Counted from the stretch's first letter, positions 1 through 12,900 are shown. The stretch: 64,000 nt of DNA from Undaria pinnatifida (GCA_012845835.1 JABAKD010000016.1:13877020-13941019); one strand, 5' to 3'. Numbers and translations are program-made. Notes: a model not told the origin generated them from the sequence alone.

Positions 1-110
1 CAACCAACACAACACACAGCAAAAACATTTCACTTCGTTGTGCCCTGGGCTGCGGACAAAAACAACCCTTCCCAAAAAACCCTCCTCGTCCTTACAAACC
101 CTTAAAATTC

Positions 111-487
111 AAACGGCTGCGCTTCAAATCAAACGGCGCGACGAACTATACCCTGGCACGCAAACAACGAGCAGCGCACACCGCACACCCTCTTTTTCTG
201 TCCCTTCTCGGGTACACCGCGCTCTTCGGTGTTACGCTGGAACGTTTGCGCCTCTGCTGTTCGATCCTGCCCTTGCGGTATGCCGTGTCTGCGTGCAATC
301 AAACGGCCGCGCTCCAAATCAAACGGCGCTACGAACTACACCCTGGCACGAACACCCTCGCAGCGCACACCGCACACCCTCTATTTATATCCCTCGTCGG
401 ATACACTGCACTCCTCGGCGTTGCGCTGGAACTTGCGCCTCTGCTGTTCGATCCTGCCCTGTGTGGTCTGCCGTGTCTGCGTACGGC
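111..487. repeat. Tandem duplication, two 190-bp units
   Basis: A unit beginning AAACGGC(T/C)GCGCT at 111 recurs at 301. It has the same order of sub-blocks (CCCTGGCACG, GCACACCGCACACCCTC, GCTGTTCGATCCTGCCCT) and about 85-90% identity by eye. It lies left of the first recognised paraoxonase exon and creates long but meaningless open frames. Confidence 0.85.
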
Positions 488-1162
488 GGCGACTGCGTCC
501 TTCAGTTCGGCTGCTGCATACTTTCTCTCGCTGGTTCCTGTCGCAGCTCATCTCCGCCGCGTGCTGTGGGTGTCTGCTATGAGCCTCTTCGCTCGTTCTA
601 GGCTCCTCCTTCCCTGCGGCTGCGTGTTCTCCGCCCTCTTCAAACCTTACGGCGTACCACCTCCTCGTGCTGCGGCAGAATCTTTGCACACACCGTGCAG
701 CGGAACGTCCTTACAGCAGAGCGGTATCTTGACGACTAGGGGACACCAACTCTTCCGATACACATTCACAGGGCTCTCTCTGTGTGGTACATACATGGGT
801 AGCGCAGCAGTACTCCTGTGTGTTTGCGTGTGTAGGATACGCGCACGTGTTCGAACCTTCCATACTACCTCACCCTCCTCCAGCGTTCCTGCGGTACAAA
901 TCCCTTCCATCACCTGTGTATGCATCATCTCCCATGTATGTAGTCTAGACTACGCGTCTCCAGCTACGGCTGTGCGTCCTGTAACAAGTGTTCGTGTCTT
1001 TCAGCACGTTACATCCTACACCTGCGTACTACGTAACGCATGCGCACATTGTCATCACACCATGCGGCCTTCCTCGCCAAATTCTGCTGTTCCCTTTACA
1101 GGGGACTAAGTACGAGCATCCTATCGGTGACATTCTCCGCCTCAAAGTGAAAGTCGACGGCT

Positions 1163-1466
1163 AAACATTCCGCCACTCCCGACGATCGCCAAGTGCCCTC
1201 TCGCGCAGTCAAGTGTGACAAAACATTCAGCCACTCCCGACGATCGCCAAGTGCCTTCTCGCGCGATCCAGTGTGAAAAAACATTCAGCCACTCCCGACG
1301 ATCGCCAAGTGCCTTCTCGCGCAGTCCAGTGTGACAAAACATTCCGCCACTCCAGACGATCGCCAAGTGACTTCTCGCGCAGTCAAATGCGATAAAACAT
1401 TCCGCCACTCCCGACGATCGTCAAGTGCCTTCTCGCGCAGCGAGCCAACAGTCAAGTGTGACTAAA
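1163..1466. repeat. 58-bp minisatellite, five units
   Basis: The word AAACATTC(C/A)GCCACTCC occurs at 1163, 1221, 1279, 1337 and 1395, exactly 58 bp apart. Each is followed by GACGATCGCCAAGTG and a CTCGCGC block. The last unit carries a 12-14 bp insertion. The array sits just 5' of the first recognised paraoxonase exon, probably in an intron. Confidence 0.93.
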
Positions 1467-1546
1467 CACTTCTCTACTTAACACCAAAAAGCACTTGACT
1501 AAACATGTATTTTTTTGTGTAACGCCTGCTTTGTGGCGCTGCCCAG

Positions 1547-4500
1547 GCCGCGAGCGCGAGGGCTAATGCGCGAGCAAAAGGATTGTCGAGGGGCGAAGTG
1601 CCTGTGAAGCTGACGTACTCCTTTACGGTGGAGCACGAGTACATCACCACCAACTACGGCTCGTTGAACGACCTCGTCATGGCCAGCAATGACGAAATCT
1701 ACGTCACTCAGGCAAGCAGTTAGTCGGAGAAAAGCTATTTTTTAACGGGTTGGGTCGGGTTGAGTTGGGTTGGGTTAGCGAGAGTATATCCACCAGCGCG
1801 AGTTCGTAGCGAGAGCTACAGCAGTGTCTTACACAAGCGCTCCGCTCCGCGGGCGGCTGACGCCGCCCGCTGCGCTCGCGCAAGGAAGAATATTAATAAT
1901 GTGTGAAGGGGGCAGACATAAGAGGCCCATGATTTAGTGCAACTAGCGATTTGATAATGCCAAGAGCTACTTGTGCATAGGTGATTGCCCTATGCTGTGA
2001 TGTGTGCTTGCTGGCGATGTCACGTTGTGATCGGCAGTGCGGGTGTACTTTGCGGGAAAAATAAAAAAGATGAAGAGGACCGAGAAGACAATCAATGAAG
2101 AAAGCACAAAGACGAGTACACGCATACATACCGGCATCTGGTCCCTGGCTGGTGCTTCGCATGATACGTAGTAATGTATGCACGAAAGAAAGCACAGCGC
2201 AACACAGCTCAGCACGGCACAGCACTGCACAGCACTGCACCGCAGGGTAGGGCACGGTGCCGCACGGCACGGCACGGCGCTGCGCTGCGGAGCTGTAGCT
2301 GAGCTGAGCTGAGCTGAGCTGGGATTGCATTTTTGTGATTCAACAATGCAGTACGTACAAACCTGGTGTACCGGTTCGTGGTGTGATACTTTGAATGATA
2401 CCTGGCACGTACGAAAGACCATGTACAGCACAGCACGCAGCACCGCACAGCACCGCACAGTTGTGCACCGCACGGCACCGCACGGCATCGCAGGGCGCTG
2501 CGCTGCACTGCTGAGCTGAGCTGTTGGCCCAAGCTGAGCTCAGCTGGGACCTGGTGTGATGATACTTCGTCCTCAACTTTTCAAATCGAGTTGGCATGAA
2601 CGTAGTTGGAAGAAAATAGTCGAAAAACCAAGAAACAACTGGAGAAAAAAAAAGTGGGAAAATGAATGAAGAAAAGCTTAGCCCTTCCGCGATTAATGGA
2701 AAGAGGCGGTGTTGAAGTGGGAGGTCTTGAGAGGCCAGGGATGTGCCAAGCCCGCTCTGGAAAAAGACAAAAATATGTCTGTATACTGTTATGTATTAAC
2801 GTCCTTGCTTGCGACCTCCAAACGTTTTTACCGGTCTCGAACAACAGTGGCAGGCGCAGCCCCACCCTCTGCATGGCCCCACCCAACCGGATGGACTGCT
2901 GGAATTTGCACAGGTGTTAGCGACAAAGCTTGCTCCATTGTTTCAGTACAGGTCAACTCCCATCATCCGCTGCACAGGTAACTTTGATCACACCTTCGCT
3001 CCTCGCACGCTCCCAGTATTACCCACGCATTCGCTCACACTTCTTGGTTATCGTTTCGAAAGATCGATGTTGGTACGATATGTATCTAATCGATTCTTTC
3101 GATGCTTCGAAATATCAAACTTTCGATGTATCGTGTCGAACGAGTTTTGCCCTCCTCCCCTGGCGTTCCGCGCGTGTTGCATGCTTATACTCTATACTGG
3201 ACGTGTTTTTTCTACATACCCATGTCGACATCGTATCGATTTGATTATCAGTATAATGTAGAATTCGATTATAGTTTGATATCCAATATCCATGCCTACT
3301 ATTTGTTGTACTATTTTATAGTACCGGCTGTAGTATGACGTTTCCACTCCGATGCTGCTGGGGTTTCTGCTTCGTTTGTCAGGCATTCGCGGCCCCGACA
3401 TATCGTGCGAGCGCATGGCCAAGGGGGGTGGCGTCATGTACAACGGCATTGCGGTGGGTCCCATGCTTGCTGGGGCGCGTTGTTTTTTTCTTCTCGCCTC
3501 TTGCTCCTCTACTATTAGCGCTTGTAAGCCGCACGTGTCACGGCATGAGTTACGGTATGCAGGCGTGATCAGGTCTAAGGTATCACTGGTATACCAATCC
3601 GACAATAAATACTGGCTGGATGTGGAATTGAGGCCATGCGGTGCTGCTATCATACACCCAAGTCTCGTTGATGATCGTGTCCCCGTGGAGGTCGATCAAT
3701 GGATTAAAACATCCATTGGTTAGCCCGGAGATGCCCATTTATCATCCCCTTCCTAAGATTTCGGCGCTCCGCACACTTTTCAGGCATTATGCCTATCAAG
3801 CTTGTATTTTTTTGTCGGACTGGTATTATATCTAGCATGACACCCACCTTTTCGCTATCGACTTGGAGTCTGTCGTGCGAGTGGCTCTGTACCCCACTCA
3901 TTTTTTGCTCTTTCGCGCGCGTCCGCAAGGAGTGGGTGTCCCAGATATCCCACCGCTTAAAAGTCGACGTCGAAGCACGTATGAGTAAACGCCAGAGTAA
4001 ACAATCACCGGCGCACAATGTCCCGATCAACACAGCGGCCGATGTACCATGCATATTTATTGTGTTACTTGGTTTGCTGGCGCAGAGTAACAAACATTCT
4101 CATTACGGCGCTTGCCGCCACACCGAAAAAAACAAGCGAGGCCCGACAAGCAACCCCCCTATCTCACCCTTGGTTACAACCTCGGTTTCCTAGGTGGTGG
4201 CGCTGCCGCAGACTATGGCGAGGTTTGCGCCGACGATCGTCGAGGTCTTTGAGAACCGCCGCATCGCGAGGAAGTGCATGCATTGGTGCTGGACTCAGGC
4301 TGCCTTTGTGCTGCTGCAAACAACCGTTCTACTCCAATTTCAAGTAGTTGTACAAAAAAATATGGGTGCGGTTCTAAATCCACCGACCTCCCCACCCACC
4401 CACCCACCCACTCATGTACCCATCTATTCACACGGCGCGATTATTTTTTGTCTAGCTGAGCCCGAACAAGGAGCGCCTTCTGGTCTCGGACTCGGCGGCA

Positions 4501-7500
4501 ATGCAAATGGTAGTGTTTGACCGCTCCTTGGAGACAGGGGCGCTGACGAAGAGGCAACGCCTAGACCTCCGCGCCTCTCCGGACAACCTAGAGATCGACC
4601 TTAACAGAGGTAAGCGTGAAAGGCTGCTGTTGCTGCTGCTGCTGCGGTGGCGTGTAAGAGTTGCGGTGTTTGCATGGTGGTTGCATGGTGTTTGCATGAT
4701 GATTGCAGGATGTTTGCATGGTGTTTGCATGATTTTTGCATGATTTTTGCATAATGTGTGCACGATGTTTTCAATGGAGGTAGCACTTTTCGGCCTAAAT
4801 ATTTCCAGGGTTTTTGAGATCAGGTTTCGTCAGGGTAACCCGTCCTGACCCGCGAGATCGAAAACCTCCTGATCCGACCCGACCCGACCCGTACCATGAT
4901 ATGTCAAACACCCGACCCTACCCGACCCGACCCGTACCGTGATGTGTCAAACACCTCCCAACCCGATCCCACTCGACCCGCGAGATTTTGATAACCTCCA
5001 GACATGATCCGTGGGTCGGGTCATGACCTATGAAACGCCCTAAATATTTACGTCAGACGGGGCTCCTCAACTAACATACTTGGAAGCAGTATACCCAGCA
5101 TCGCCGGAATACTTTCTTTCATGTACCTAGAGGCACGCGTGTCAACCGGCTGCTGCTCCTGCTGCGGTGATGATTAGGGGTTAGGGTGCTGGCATGCGCG
5201 GACATGTGCTTGTATGTGTATTCGCGTGTATTTGCTTGTATGCACTTGCAGTATACGTGTGTATGCGCTTGTATATGCTACTATATTTTGTGTTCGGGTA
5301 CGTGCTTGGATGCGCTTGCATATGCTAGTGTACGCTTGTATGCGCTTGCAGTTGTTGGTATTGATGTCGTTGTTGTTGTTGTTGGTGGTGGTGGTGGTGG
5401 TGGTGGTGGTGGTGGTGGTGATGGTGGTGGTGGAGTAGGTGTTGATTGTGTTGGCGTTTTTGCTGTTACACGCGTGGACGGGATCCCCCCCTTTCGCCGA
5501 CATAGTAGAAGGCGGGTAGAAGGTAGACTTTGCGAGCACATTTTGGAAAGTCAAATATATCAGAACGTGCGGATTTGCACACGTTCTGTAAGCTTGGCAT
5601 TCTTTTTGGTGTTCGAAAAGGAGCTTGCAAAGACCTCCGTTTGGAGTTTGCGTTCTGTAGATTTTGCGTCGTTGCTGACTGTCCAGAAGGTGCCCAGAAG
5701 GTCAGCCTTTTGCCCACCTTGTACTATGTATGTCCACAAAACGAGGGGGTCCTGTCCACACGCGTTGCGGTGATGTCGGTGTTTGCACTGCTGTTGTGCT
5801 GGTTGTTGTTGAAGTTGTTGCTGTTGCTTCTGCTTGTACATGAGCTATTTTACAGGTTCTAGCAGTCCAATTATTGGCCGCTGGTGGTGTTGTCGTGAAC
5901 GACCTGTTGCCTGAACCCCCCCCCCCCACCCACTCCCTTCCTTCTTGTTGGTTACTCTGTGTTGTTTGTTGTTTATTGTTCGTTGTGCGTTGATTGTTGA
6001 TTATGGTTTGGTGTTATCTGTGTGTTGTTTGCACGTTGCTCTTTGCTGCTTCCCGTTTGATGGTCTCTGGTTTTGGTTGATGGTTCCTTGTTTCTTCGTT
6101 GTTCTTTGTTTTGTGCCTTGTGTTACAATTTTTGTTCGGGCAGCGGCTAAGGGAGAGGAGGCCTACACCGTAGGGATCCTGAGTGCGTGGGACTTTTTGG
6201 CGTACACTAGTGCCATGGCCGGGGCCAAGGATGCCTCGGATGGCGACCACCTGAAAGTGGCGGGAGGGATGACCAGCTTATCGTTCGACGAGAAACTCGG
6301 TGAGAAATTGTCGGAAATTTGATTTGCCAAGCGGTTTTGATTCGGGGATGTTTGTTTCCCGGAAAATTCTTGGATATATAGTTTCCCGGGGAGTTGGTTT
6401 TGCTACACCTTCACTCTGGTTTATGTCTTTTTTGTAGGCGAGCGGCCGGAGGGATATTCTTCAGTAGTTTTGCTGACATAATTGAATATAATGTTACTAT
6501 TAGTGTTACCATTATGGACGATGTTGCTATTAATATTTATATTATGCTTCTTGAACCAATATTAGCCTGTGAAAGAGTGGATTGACGTTATAACCCCTGT
6601 GGGACTTCAGAGGGAAACATTGTCGACGAAAAATAAGGATTTCGGCGTCGGCCACTGCTATCAAAAGTTGGCGATTATATAGTTGGTGTCCGAACGACGA
6701 TGCCAACAATGCCAAGACTCGTACGGGACGGGCGCAGGCAGCATGATCCTACTCCTACTGCTGCGGGCTCACGCTACTGGCACACTTGAAAATATCGCGC
6801 TCAATCGTCGTTTTTTGGTCGCTATACTATAATCAAGATATCTTCAAGATATACTCAAGACCCGAAAGGAGAGTAACCCTTTTAGCACCGCAGTACCGAC
6901 ATGGGGACAAAACACTTGGAGTTAGAACAGGATCTCCGTTAATTTTGGAACTTGGAAATGGGTTAAGCCGGAAGTAGGTATAGAACGGAGTTCAAACCGT
7001 GCATACGTAGGTTTCCTGGGTTTGTTTCCCTTTGGTTTTCTTGCGTTTTCTGGGAGTGTTTGTGATGCTATTATAGTATGAGAAGGTCGACGTTGAAGCT
7101 TATTGTGCTGCACTTTATCAGTTGGAAACATTAGCTTGATATTTGGAATAACCTGTTCGCCAGTATTATATGTTATTATATGTTATTATATGTCAACCCG
7201 AAAATCACGATGTTACTGTTTTGTGTTTTTTTTTTCAACAGTATTTATATCTCCGTCACCTTGTCAACACCCCCGTCGACCCCATAGCACACAAATCGCC
7301 CTGTTGACCCTGGGTACTACCTACTGTAGCACTATGGGGAGTCACCGGCCTATAGTGTATCCTTGACGAGGGTATAGTCCACACACCCCGAAGCACGCGC
7401 GGTCGAAGCATCACACACACACAGCTTGCAAAAGATGAGTTGCGACAAAACCCGCGATCTCACCCGCCATCTCAAGGCTGTTTTTTTTTTTTTAATTATA

Positions 7501-7919
7501 AAATCAAAAAACCAAAACAACTGTTGAGATGTTTTGCCCCGAAACCTGCTTTTATGTTGATTCAACAACAATAACCTGTCCGTCAACGTATCAACAGCTC
7601 GATCCACCCCAAAAATACAAAAAAAAAGTGTTGCAACCTTGTCGCCCGCAAGATAGCATTACGAGCTAATGACCCCCCCCCCCCCAAAACCGTTGGACCG
7701 TTTCACCCGAAAGGGAACTACACGAGTTCCATGGAGATGTGGCAGGACGGGAGCCTGCTGTCAATCTCCTCGGCCGTCGCGACCCCTTCGGGCGCGCGCT
7801 TGTTGGGGTCTGCAATGGAGGAGGGATTTCTATTATGCCGTCCGCCTCCGTGCGAACCCGGAAGTGAAACAAGCGGTGACTGTATTGTCTGGGGGGGTGT
7901 CCCGACGACTGACGCATAA
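1547..7919 (+). CDS. Paraoxonase/arylesterase-like protein (5' part not found), six exons
   Basis: Six exons join in frame: 1547-1711, 2848-2977, 3383-3453, 4456-4609, 6144-6299 and 7714-7919 (TAA), giving 293 residues. Intron phases match at every junction. The translation follows animal paraoxonases (six-bladed propeller lactonase/arylesterase). SLNDLVM matches the PON1 Asn168/Asp169 calcium site. YNGIALSP matches the Asn224 region. SPDNLEID matches Asp269/Asn270. YTVGIL matches the LWVGCHP strand, and the closing MWQDGSLLSISSAV matches the last blade. PON1 has about 355 residues, so roughly the first 60-90 are missing; I saw no convincing upstream exon in 1-1546. The first intron appears to use a GC donor (CAG then GCAAGC at 1712). 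The family hydrolyses lactones and aryl esters with calcium; the substrate here is unknown. The gene is convergent with NAF1. The start of the first listed exon is uncertain. Confidence 0.82.
2196..2550. repeat. Pentamer-based cryptic satellite in a paraoxonase intron
   Basis: Two direct copies (about 2196-2320 and 2427-2550) are built from CAGCA/CGGCA/CGCAC words and end in runs of GAGCT. A similar composition recurs in the opposite sense near 52325-52480. No coding signal is seen. Confidence 0.7.
4666..4765. repeat. TGTTTGCATGG-type short tandem repeat
   Basis: Seven or more variants of TTTGCATGGTG/TTTGCATGATT follow one another in the intron after the 4456-4609 paraoxonase exon. A CTG tract precedes them. 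Confidence 0.75.
4850..5030. repeat. GACCC pentamer satellite with longer period
   Basis: Runs of GACCC/GACCCG alternate with a block CGTACC(A/G)TGAT(A/G)TGTCAAACA that occurs twice. The same pentamers with a GATAACCTCC block recur at 39840-40015, so this is a dispersed repeat type. Confidence 0.7.
5369..5434. repeat. TTG/GGT microsatellite
   Basis: A short TTG run passes into about 16 GGT units with one interruption, inside the long fourth paraoxonase intron. Confidence 0.9.
7298..7472 (+). repeat. GCAGCTTGCAAA-family retroposon fragment
   Basis: Contains the family landmarks in order: CCCTGTTGACCCTG, GGGGAGTCACCGGCCTATA, CTTGACGAGG, ACGCGCGGTCGAAGCATCACAC, then CAGCTTGCAAAAGATGAGTT. The same order is seen at 31011-31285 and, inverted, at 38378-38695. 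It lies in the last paraoxonase intron. Confidence 0.75.
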
Positions 7920-9904
7920 CAGCGGAGAGTCACGGGCTGACCTACTAGACTACCGCAGAAGAGATTAAGAGATTCTAGCAGATACCGCGGGTGTGCTGTG
8001 TGTCGTCAGATGCCCCTTCGTTTCGTCGTTTTGTCTTGTCGTGTACACGTCTTTTTTATTTGTTTTTTCCTTTTTTTTTCCCGGTTTTGTCTTCCGTGCG
8101 GATGGCTGACGGTCAGGTACTTTAGTCGCATTACAGTATGTTTCGGATCGTTTTTTTTTCGGTTTGTCCTATATAGTATGATATGATAGATGGGATATTA
8201 TCGCGCTCGGCGGCGCCAGTTGAGTTAGCTCTCTGCTATCCTTTGTGGAACGTTGGTAGTCGGCTTGGTTCTGTTACGTCTGTCATGGCTGTGGGTTTCA
8301 TTTTGTAGCAGCATCAATGCTTACAGTAGTGATGGTATGACGTCGATTTGTACAGTTGGTGCTCGGGGATGGTTTGAGGATTGTCTGGTCTAGGGGCAGT
8401 GGTTGGGGGGGGGGGTGGGGCGAGGTGTACGCATTGTCATGCATGGCTGTAGTCGTTGTTAGTAGTGGTATGACCATTGACCCTCACAGCCCGACAATGG
8501 CGGGATGGAGCACGTTGAGTTGTCACCGACAAGGCAGACATCGCGTACACCAAGCGCCGTGAGGTGTCCGGCGAGTGGCATGAAGGGTGAGCTGCATCCT
8601 TTTCAGAACCACATGTGAGCCGGACCTCGGCACCTTGTGCGTGCTTTCTTTTGTTGCATACGTATGGACCAGGCAAAAGGGGGGGTGTCGATTCATAGCG
8701 TTGGTGGTGGGGGGGCTGTCTTGCCGTGTGATGGTGATCTTGAGGAAGTGTTTGGGGAGGAGGGGGAGGGGGGGAGGGGTAATCAATTATGCGTGGCCGT
8801 AGTCCGTAGGACCATAGGGGAGGGAGGTCTCCGTGTATGATAGGATCAATGGAGCTTTGGAGAGGTTAGGTTAGGCCGACGAAGGGGATCAAGTGTGCAC
8901 ACAGGACGAGGCTTGTTTTGCCGCCAGGCTTTATTGGATGTTTTTTTTGTTGTCTCCCTGAAGTTGACCCCAACGTGTCACGTCGGGAAGTGAAGTTACC
9001 CTGCCGGCAGGTAAAGTCGTTTCATACCAGATATGCATACTGATATGCATACTGCATACTATTGTTAGTCTATGATTATGGGTGATGGATACTGGGTACT
9101 AGCTTTTGTGCAATAGGACGCCCGTTGTGTTGGTGAAAAACAGGTATCATGTCGTTTGTTGTATAAGCGAAAAACAGCTAACGTATCGTTTGCTGTTGTG
9201 TGTTGGTGAAAACAGGGATAGGTGCTCCGTTGTGATCGAGAGCAAAGCGGATCATGCTTTTTGTTGTGGCCGAGCAAAGCACGGAAGAAGCACGTTGATG
9301 GATGTGGGAGGCATATCCTACGAAAATGCCCCGCCTTGGGTTATCGACCGCCACAGGTCCCACGCGTGTGTGATCTCGCTTTGTGTAGAATCCTCAAAAC
9401 ATTACATCATGCGTTATTGGGATTGTATATTGGGATTCAAAATGGCGGCAGGCACGGTACCATTTTCAGAGGTGCCAAAATGGCAGTACGATGCTTTTTC
9501 GAGGAGACACGACTGGCCAGTCTCGATCCGCTATGTCTCCCTTTCACGTAATAGAGCACAGTACATAGCCGTTCGTGCACACGCTAAGGCCGACGAATAT
9601 AAACTCAAAACCCAAAACCTAAAACTCAAAAATCAAGGCCTTACCCCGTTACAACTCGATCAACTCAATCCACCTTTGGGGGAATTGTACTTGGAATTAG
9701 AGTTGGAGACGTCATGCATTACTACATGAAAAAGGGCCACTCAGTACATTTATATTCCTTTCAAGTTACCTGGTAGTTTACTCTTATACCTGGTATAGGG
9801 TTTCTCCTCCCAAAACCCCAAAAATGTCTTTCTCGTTACTCAAGACCTATACTGTCAACTATCAATCTACTGTACACTCGGCCACCTTTTGAGAAAATTA
9901 AAAG
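7920..9904. other. Tail-to-tail spacer between the paraoxonase gene and NAF1
   Basis: No convincing gene. The stretch holds poly-T and poly-G tracts (8404-8416, 8762-8778) and presumably both 3' UTRs. A 207-codon open frame at 9106-9729 begins with TTG, has no recognisable motif and ends in low-complexity CTCAAAA repeats. Confidence 0.6.
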
Positions 9905-12900
9905 CTATCGAGGGTAGTTCGGGCCATTCCCACCGGGGGCGGGATACGGCGCCGCCATGTGCCCACGAGGAACTCCTGGCCCGGGAGGCATGCCACGCGG
10001 AGGCGGCGGCTGCTGGCCATACATCTCCCCCCTCCCTCCATTGCCGTTCACAACAGGGTACCCTCCATACTGCCGCTGCTGCTGGTATGGCGGGGGGGGT
10101 CCGTGCTGCTGGTGCTGTTGCCCCGCGTATCCCCGTGGGTAAAACTGACCAAATTGCGGGGGAAACTGCTGCCCTTCCGGCCGCGGCGGCCCCCCAAACC
10201 CCGGCTGAAACCCGGGGCCGGGCATCCCCCCCCCTCTCCCTGGACCTCCCGGGAAACCCCGTGGGGAACCAAACCCAAAGGGGCCGTTCTGCTGGGGATG
10301 ATGCTGCCCTTGCCCCCGCCCTTGGGGAGGTGGCCGCGCATGCTGCTGCGGGCCCGACATTCCGCCGGCAAAACCCCCCGGCGGCGCTCCTCTTGCGGGA
10401 GACATAGCGGACGCACCGCCGTAGCCTGGGAGGGAAGAATCATCCCCAGCTTTTACGCCCCTGCCTCCTCCCCCTCCTCTTCCGCTAGGACCGTAGAACC
10501 CTTCACCGTCCCCGTTACCGTGATCGCGCTGCCCTCTCCCGCCGCCCCTGCCTCGAGAGCCCCGGCCACCCCTCCCGCGGCCTCGCCCCCCCCCCGCCTC
10601 CTGTGCGGCATCCCTTTTGGCTTTCCTCTGCTGTCGTTTTTGCTCTTCTTCGGCCATGAGGGCGTCTATCTCCGCCTGGGGAAGGCCTTGATTAATGAGG
10701 CTTTGGCGCTTTTTGGACGCTGTATCTTTCGCCTTTGCCAGTCGCTCCTAAGGGGGAGGGGGAAAACAAAAGGACAGAGAATGCACGGGTTGGGGTTGGG
10801 GTTGGGGCCGTTAATTTTCCAACGAGAAATACGGGGAATGCAACGAGGGAGAGGGGGGGGGGGGGGAGGGGAAAATAAAATCCATTACGAATGACAACGA
10901 GGTGTCTTTACATGTACATGGGGTCTGTCTGCGTTTGGACGTAGAAGGGGGGGGGAACGTAAACGAAATTATGCGGTATTATCACATGGGGTCCGGGTTG
11001 GACGGGAGGTTGGTTGTGCCACTCGGGCGACACAACAAACGCCTCCGGCATTAAGAAACCTTGAAAAAACAAACACACAAGCGCGCAAAAAAATAGCAGC
11101 GTAACACTTTCACTCGATGATAGGGAATGCTGGTACAGCAGTACAGGACGAACAAAGGAAGCTATTAACAGGTCCCTTGAGTTTTTACAGAGAAACAAGA
11201 AATGCCGTATCAAAACTTCAGGAAGAGCCTGAACAAGAAAGCGTACGTAGTAGCCTCCTGCATCGGGCTTCGCCTCTTACCAACGGCAAAAATGACCCTA
11301 CACAAAAACCTAGTATTTTGCCTCCGAAACCGTAGGTAGAGTCATAAAAAACTTTAGTTTCGCTCAAAAAAACTCCAGGGTAGAGAAGAGAAAAAAAATA
11401 GCTTGTATTGTGTTGCTTACCAGCTCGTCGTCCGAGAACTCTTCCTCCTCCGCCTCCTCGTCGTGACAGTTAGACGCGTCCGTTCCTTTCCCGCTGGGCA
11501 CGAGCAGCTTTTTGGACAGGTAGGTCGAGTGCTTCTTCAGCGCGAAAACGGTTGCTCCCACCTTCGTTTATTCACAACGTTAACGGGGATTCATTTTGAT
11601 TTAATGGTTGGGGCTTAAACCCTTTTAGCACCGCACTCCCGACATCACGACAAAACACTTGAAGTTAGACTAGTATATTATAGGAGTTGGAAACGAGTTA
11701 ATGGGTGGTGGGTTCATGGTCAGGCGTTAAATGGGTGGGGGTTTAATGGATGGGCGGTTGAATGGGCGAATCAAGCCTAGCCGTCCAAGCAACGACCAAA
11801 AGCGACAAGAAAATAGATATTACGATGGCATTTTGATCTACATGGGAGGGGGGGGAGTAACCTCTGTTTTTGGAAGTGGAGTTGCAGCAACCGAACAACC
11901 CTTTCGCCAGTTAAGTGGCCTGGCTTGTCAACGCTTCGCCCCACCACAACCTACCCTTCCTCCTGTTGGGAGCGTCTCTACTACGAGCAGAAACGGTGCT
12001 CCATCTCGAAACGCATGCGTTGCCAAAGGTCAAAAGACTAAGGGAAGCAACGAATGAGTACCCCCCCTTCCCACCCCTCCTCCCCCCCCCCTACCCACGA
12101 GATGTTTGCCTGGTCGATGAAAACTCAACGTGCTCCGTCCCGGCATTGTGGGGATGCGACCGTCAATGGTTCAATGGTTCAATGCTCTTAAAAGTATGAC
12201 CATGCATGAAATGAGTACACCCCTCCTCCCCTCTATCCCCTCTACCCCCCCCATCCTTATCACCTTCCATCGACGGAACGAGTGTTCGCTCCGGCCTTTC
12301 ATAGCCTCCTCCATCTCTCTGACCACCTCTCTCAGACCTTCCAGCTTCCGCTCGGCAGCAGCGTCAGCCTTTTTCTTCGCGAGCTGTGCTTTCTGCGCCC
12401 TCGCCTCAAGTTTTTCATCCGACATCGGCTCCGCCGGCACTTCCTCTGCTGCCTCCCCCGAGGCAGCTTTAGTTCCAGCGGCTGCTGCTGCTGCTGTTGC
12501 TGCTGCAGGCGCTGTTGCCTCTGTTGTTGCTGCTGTTGATTCTGCTGCCGCTGCTGGCGTTGGCACCTCCGTTGGTGTTTCTGCTGCTGCTGCTGCCGCT
12601 GTTGTCTCTGGTGTTGTTGCTGCTCCTACATCTTCTGTTGTTGCTACTGCAGCTGGTGCTGGCGCGGTTACCTCTGTTGCTGCTGATATTGCTGCAGCGG
12701 CCGCCAGTTGGGCATGTTTTCCGTCTGACGCGGGATTGCCGTTACCGGCTTCCATGGCATCCGTTGTCTTCATCGTCTCCCCGGCCTCCTCTCTAGATTT
12801 CACTGCGGCCGCTCGCTCCTGGTTCGATCCACATTTGCACGCGCATTTCGAATGGATTTTTAATTTTGATGGCGCCAGTGAAAAGGGACCTCTTTCGAGT

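Noticed and set aside
246-1109. 287-codon open frame on the + strand
   Set aside because: It spans the 190-bp tandem duplication, begins in low-complexity sequence and has Leu/Ala/His/Cys-rich composition without any motif.
1163-1466. CRISPR array
   Set aside because: The 58-bp units are contiguous and similar throughout, with no unique spacers, and the context is eukaryotic.
4194-4520. Open frame after a good acceptor, considered as a paraoxonase exon
   Set aside because: The exons at 2848-2977 and 3383-3453 supply the expected propeller residues in phase; adding this one would break the match.
9106-9729. 207-codon + strand frame in the first convergent spacer
   Set aside because: Non-ATG start, no family resemblance, and it ends in simple CTCAAAA repeats.
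9959-10894. Long + strand frame over the NAF1 last exon
   Set aside because: It is the complement of the RGG-rich NAF1 tail; only the - strand joins to the Naf1 core.
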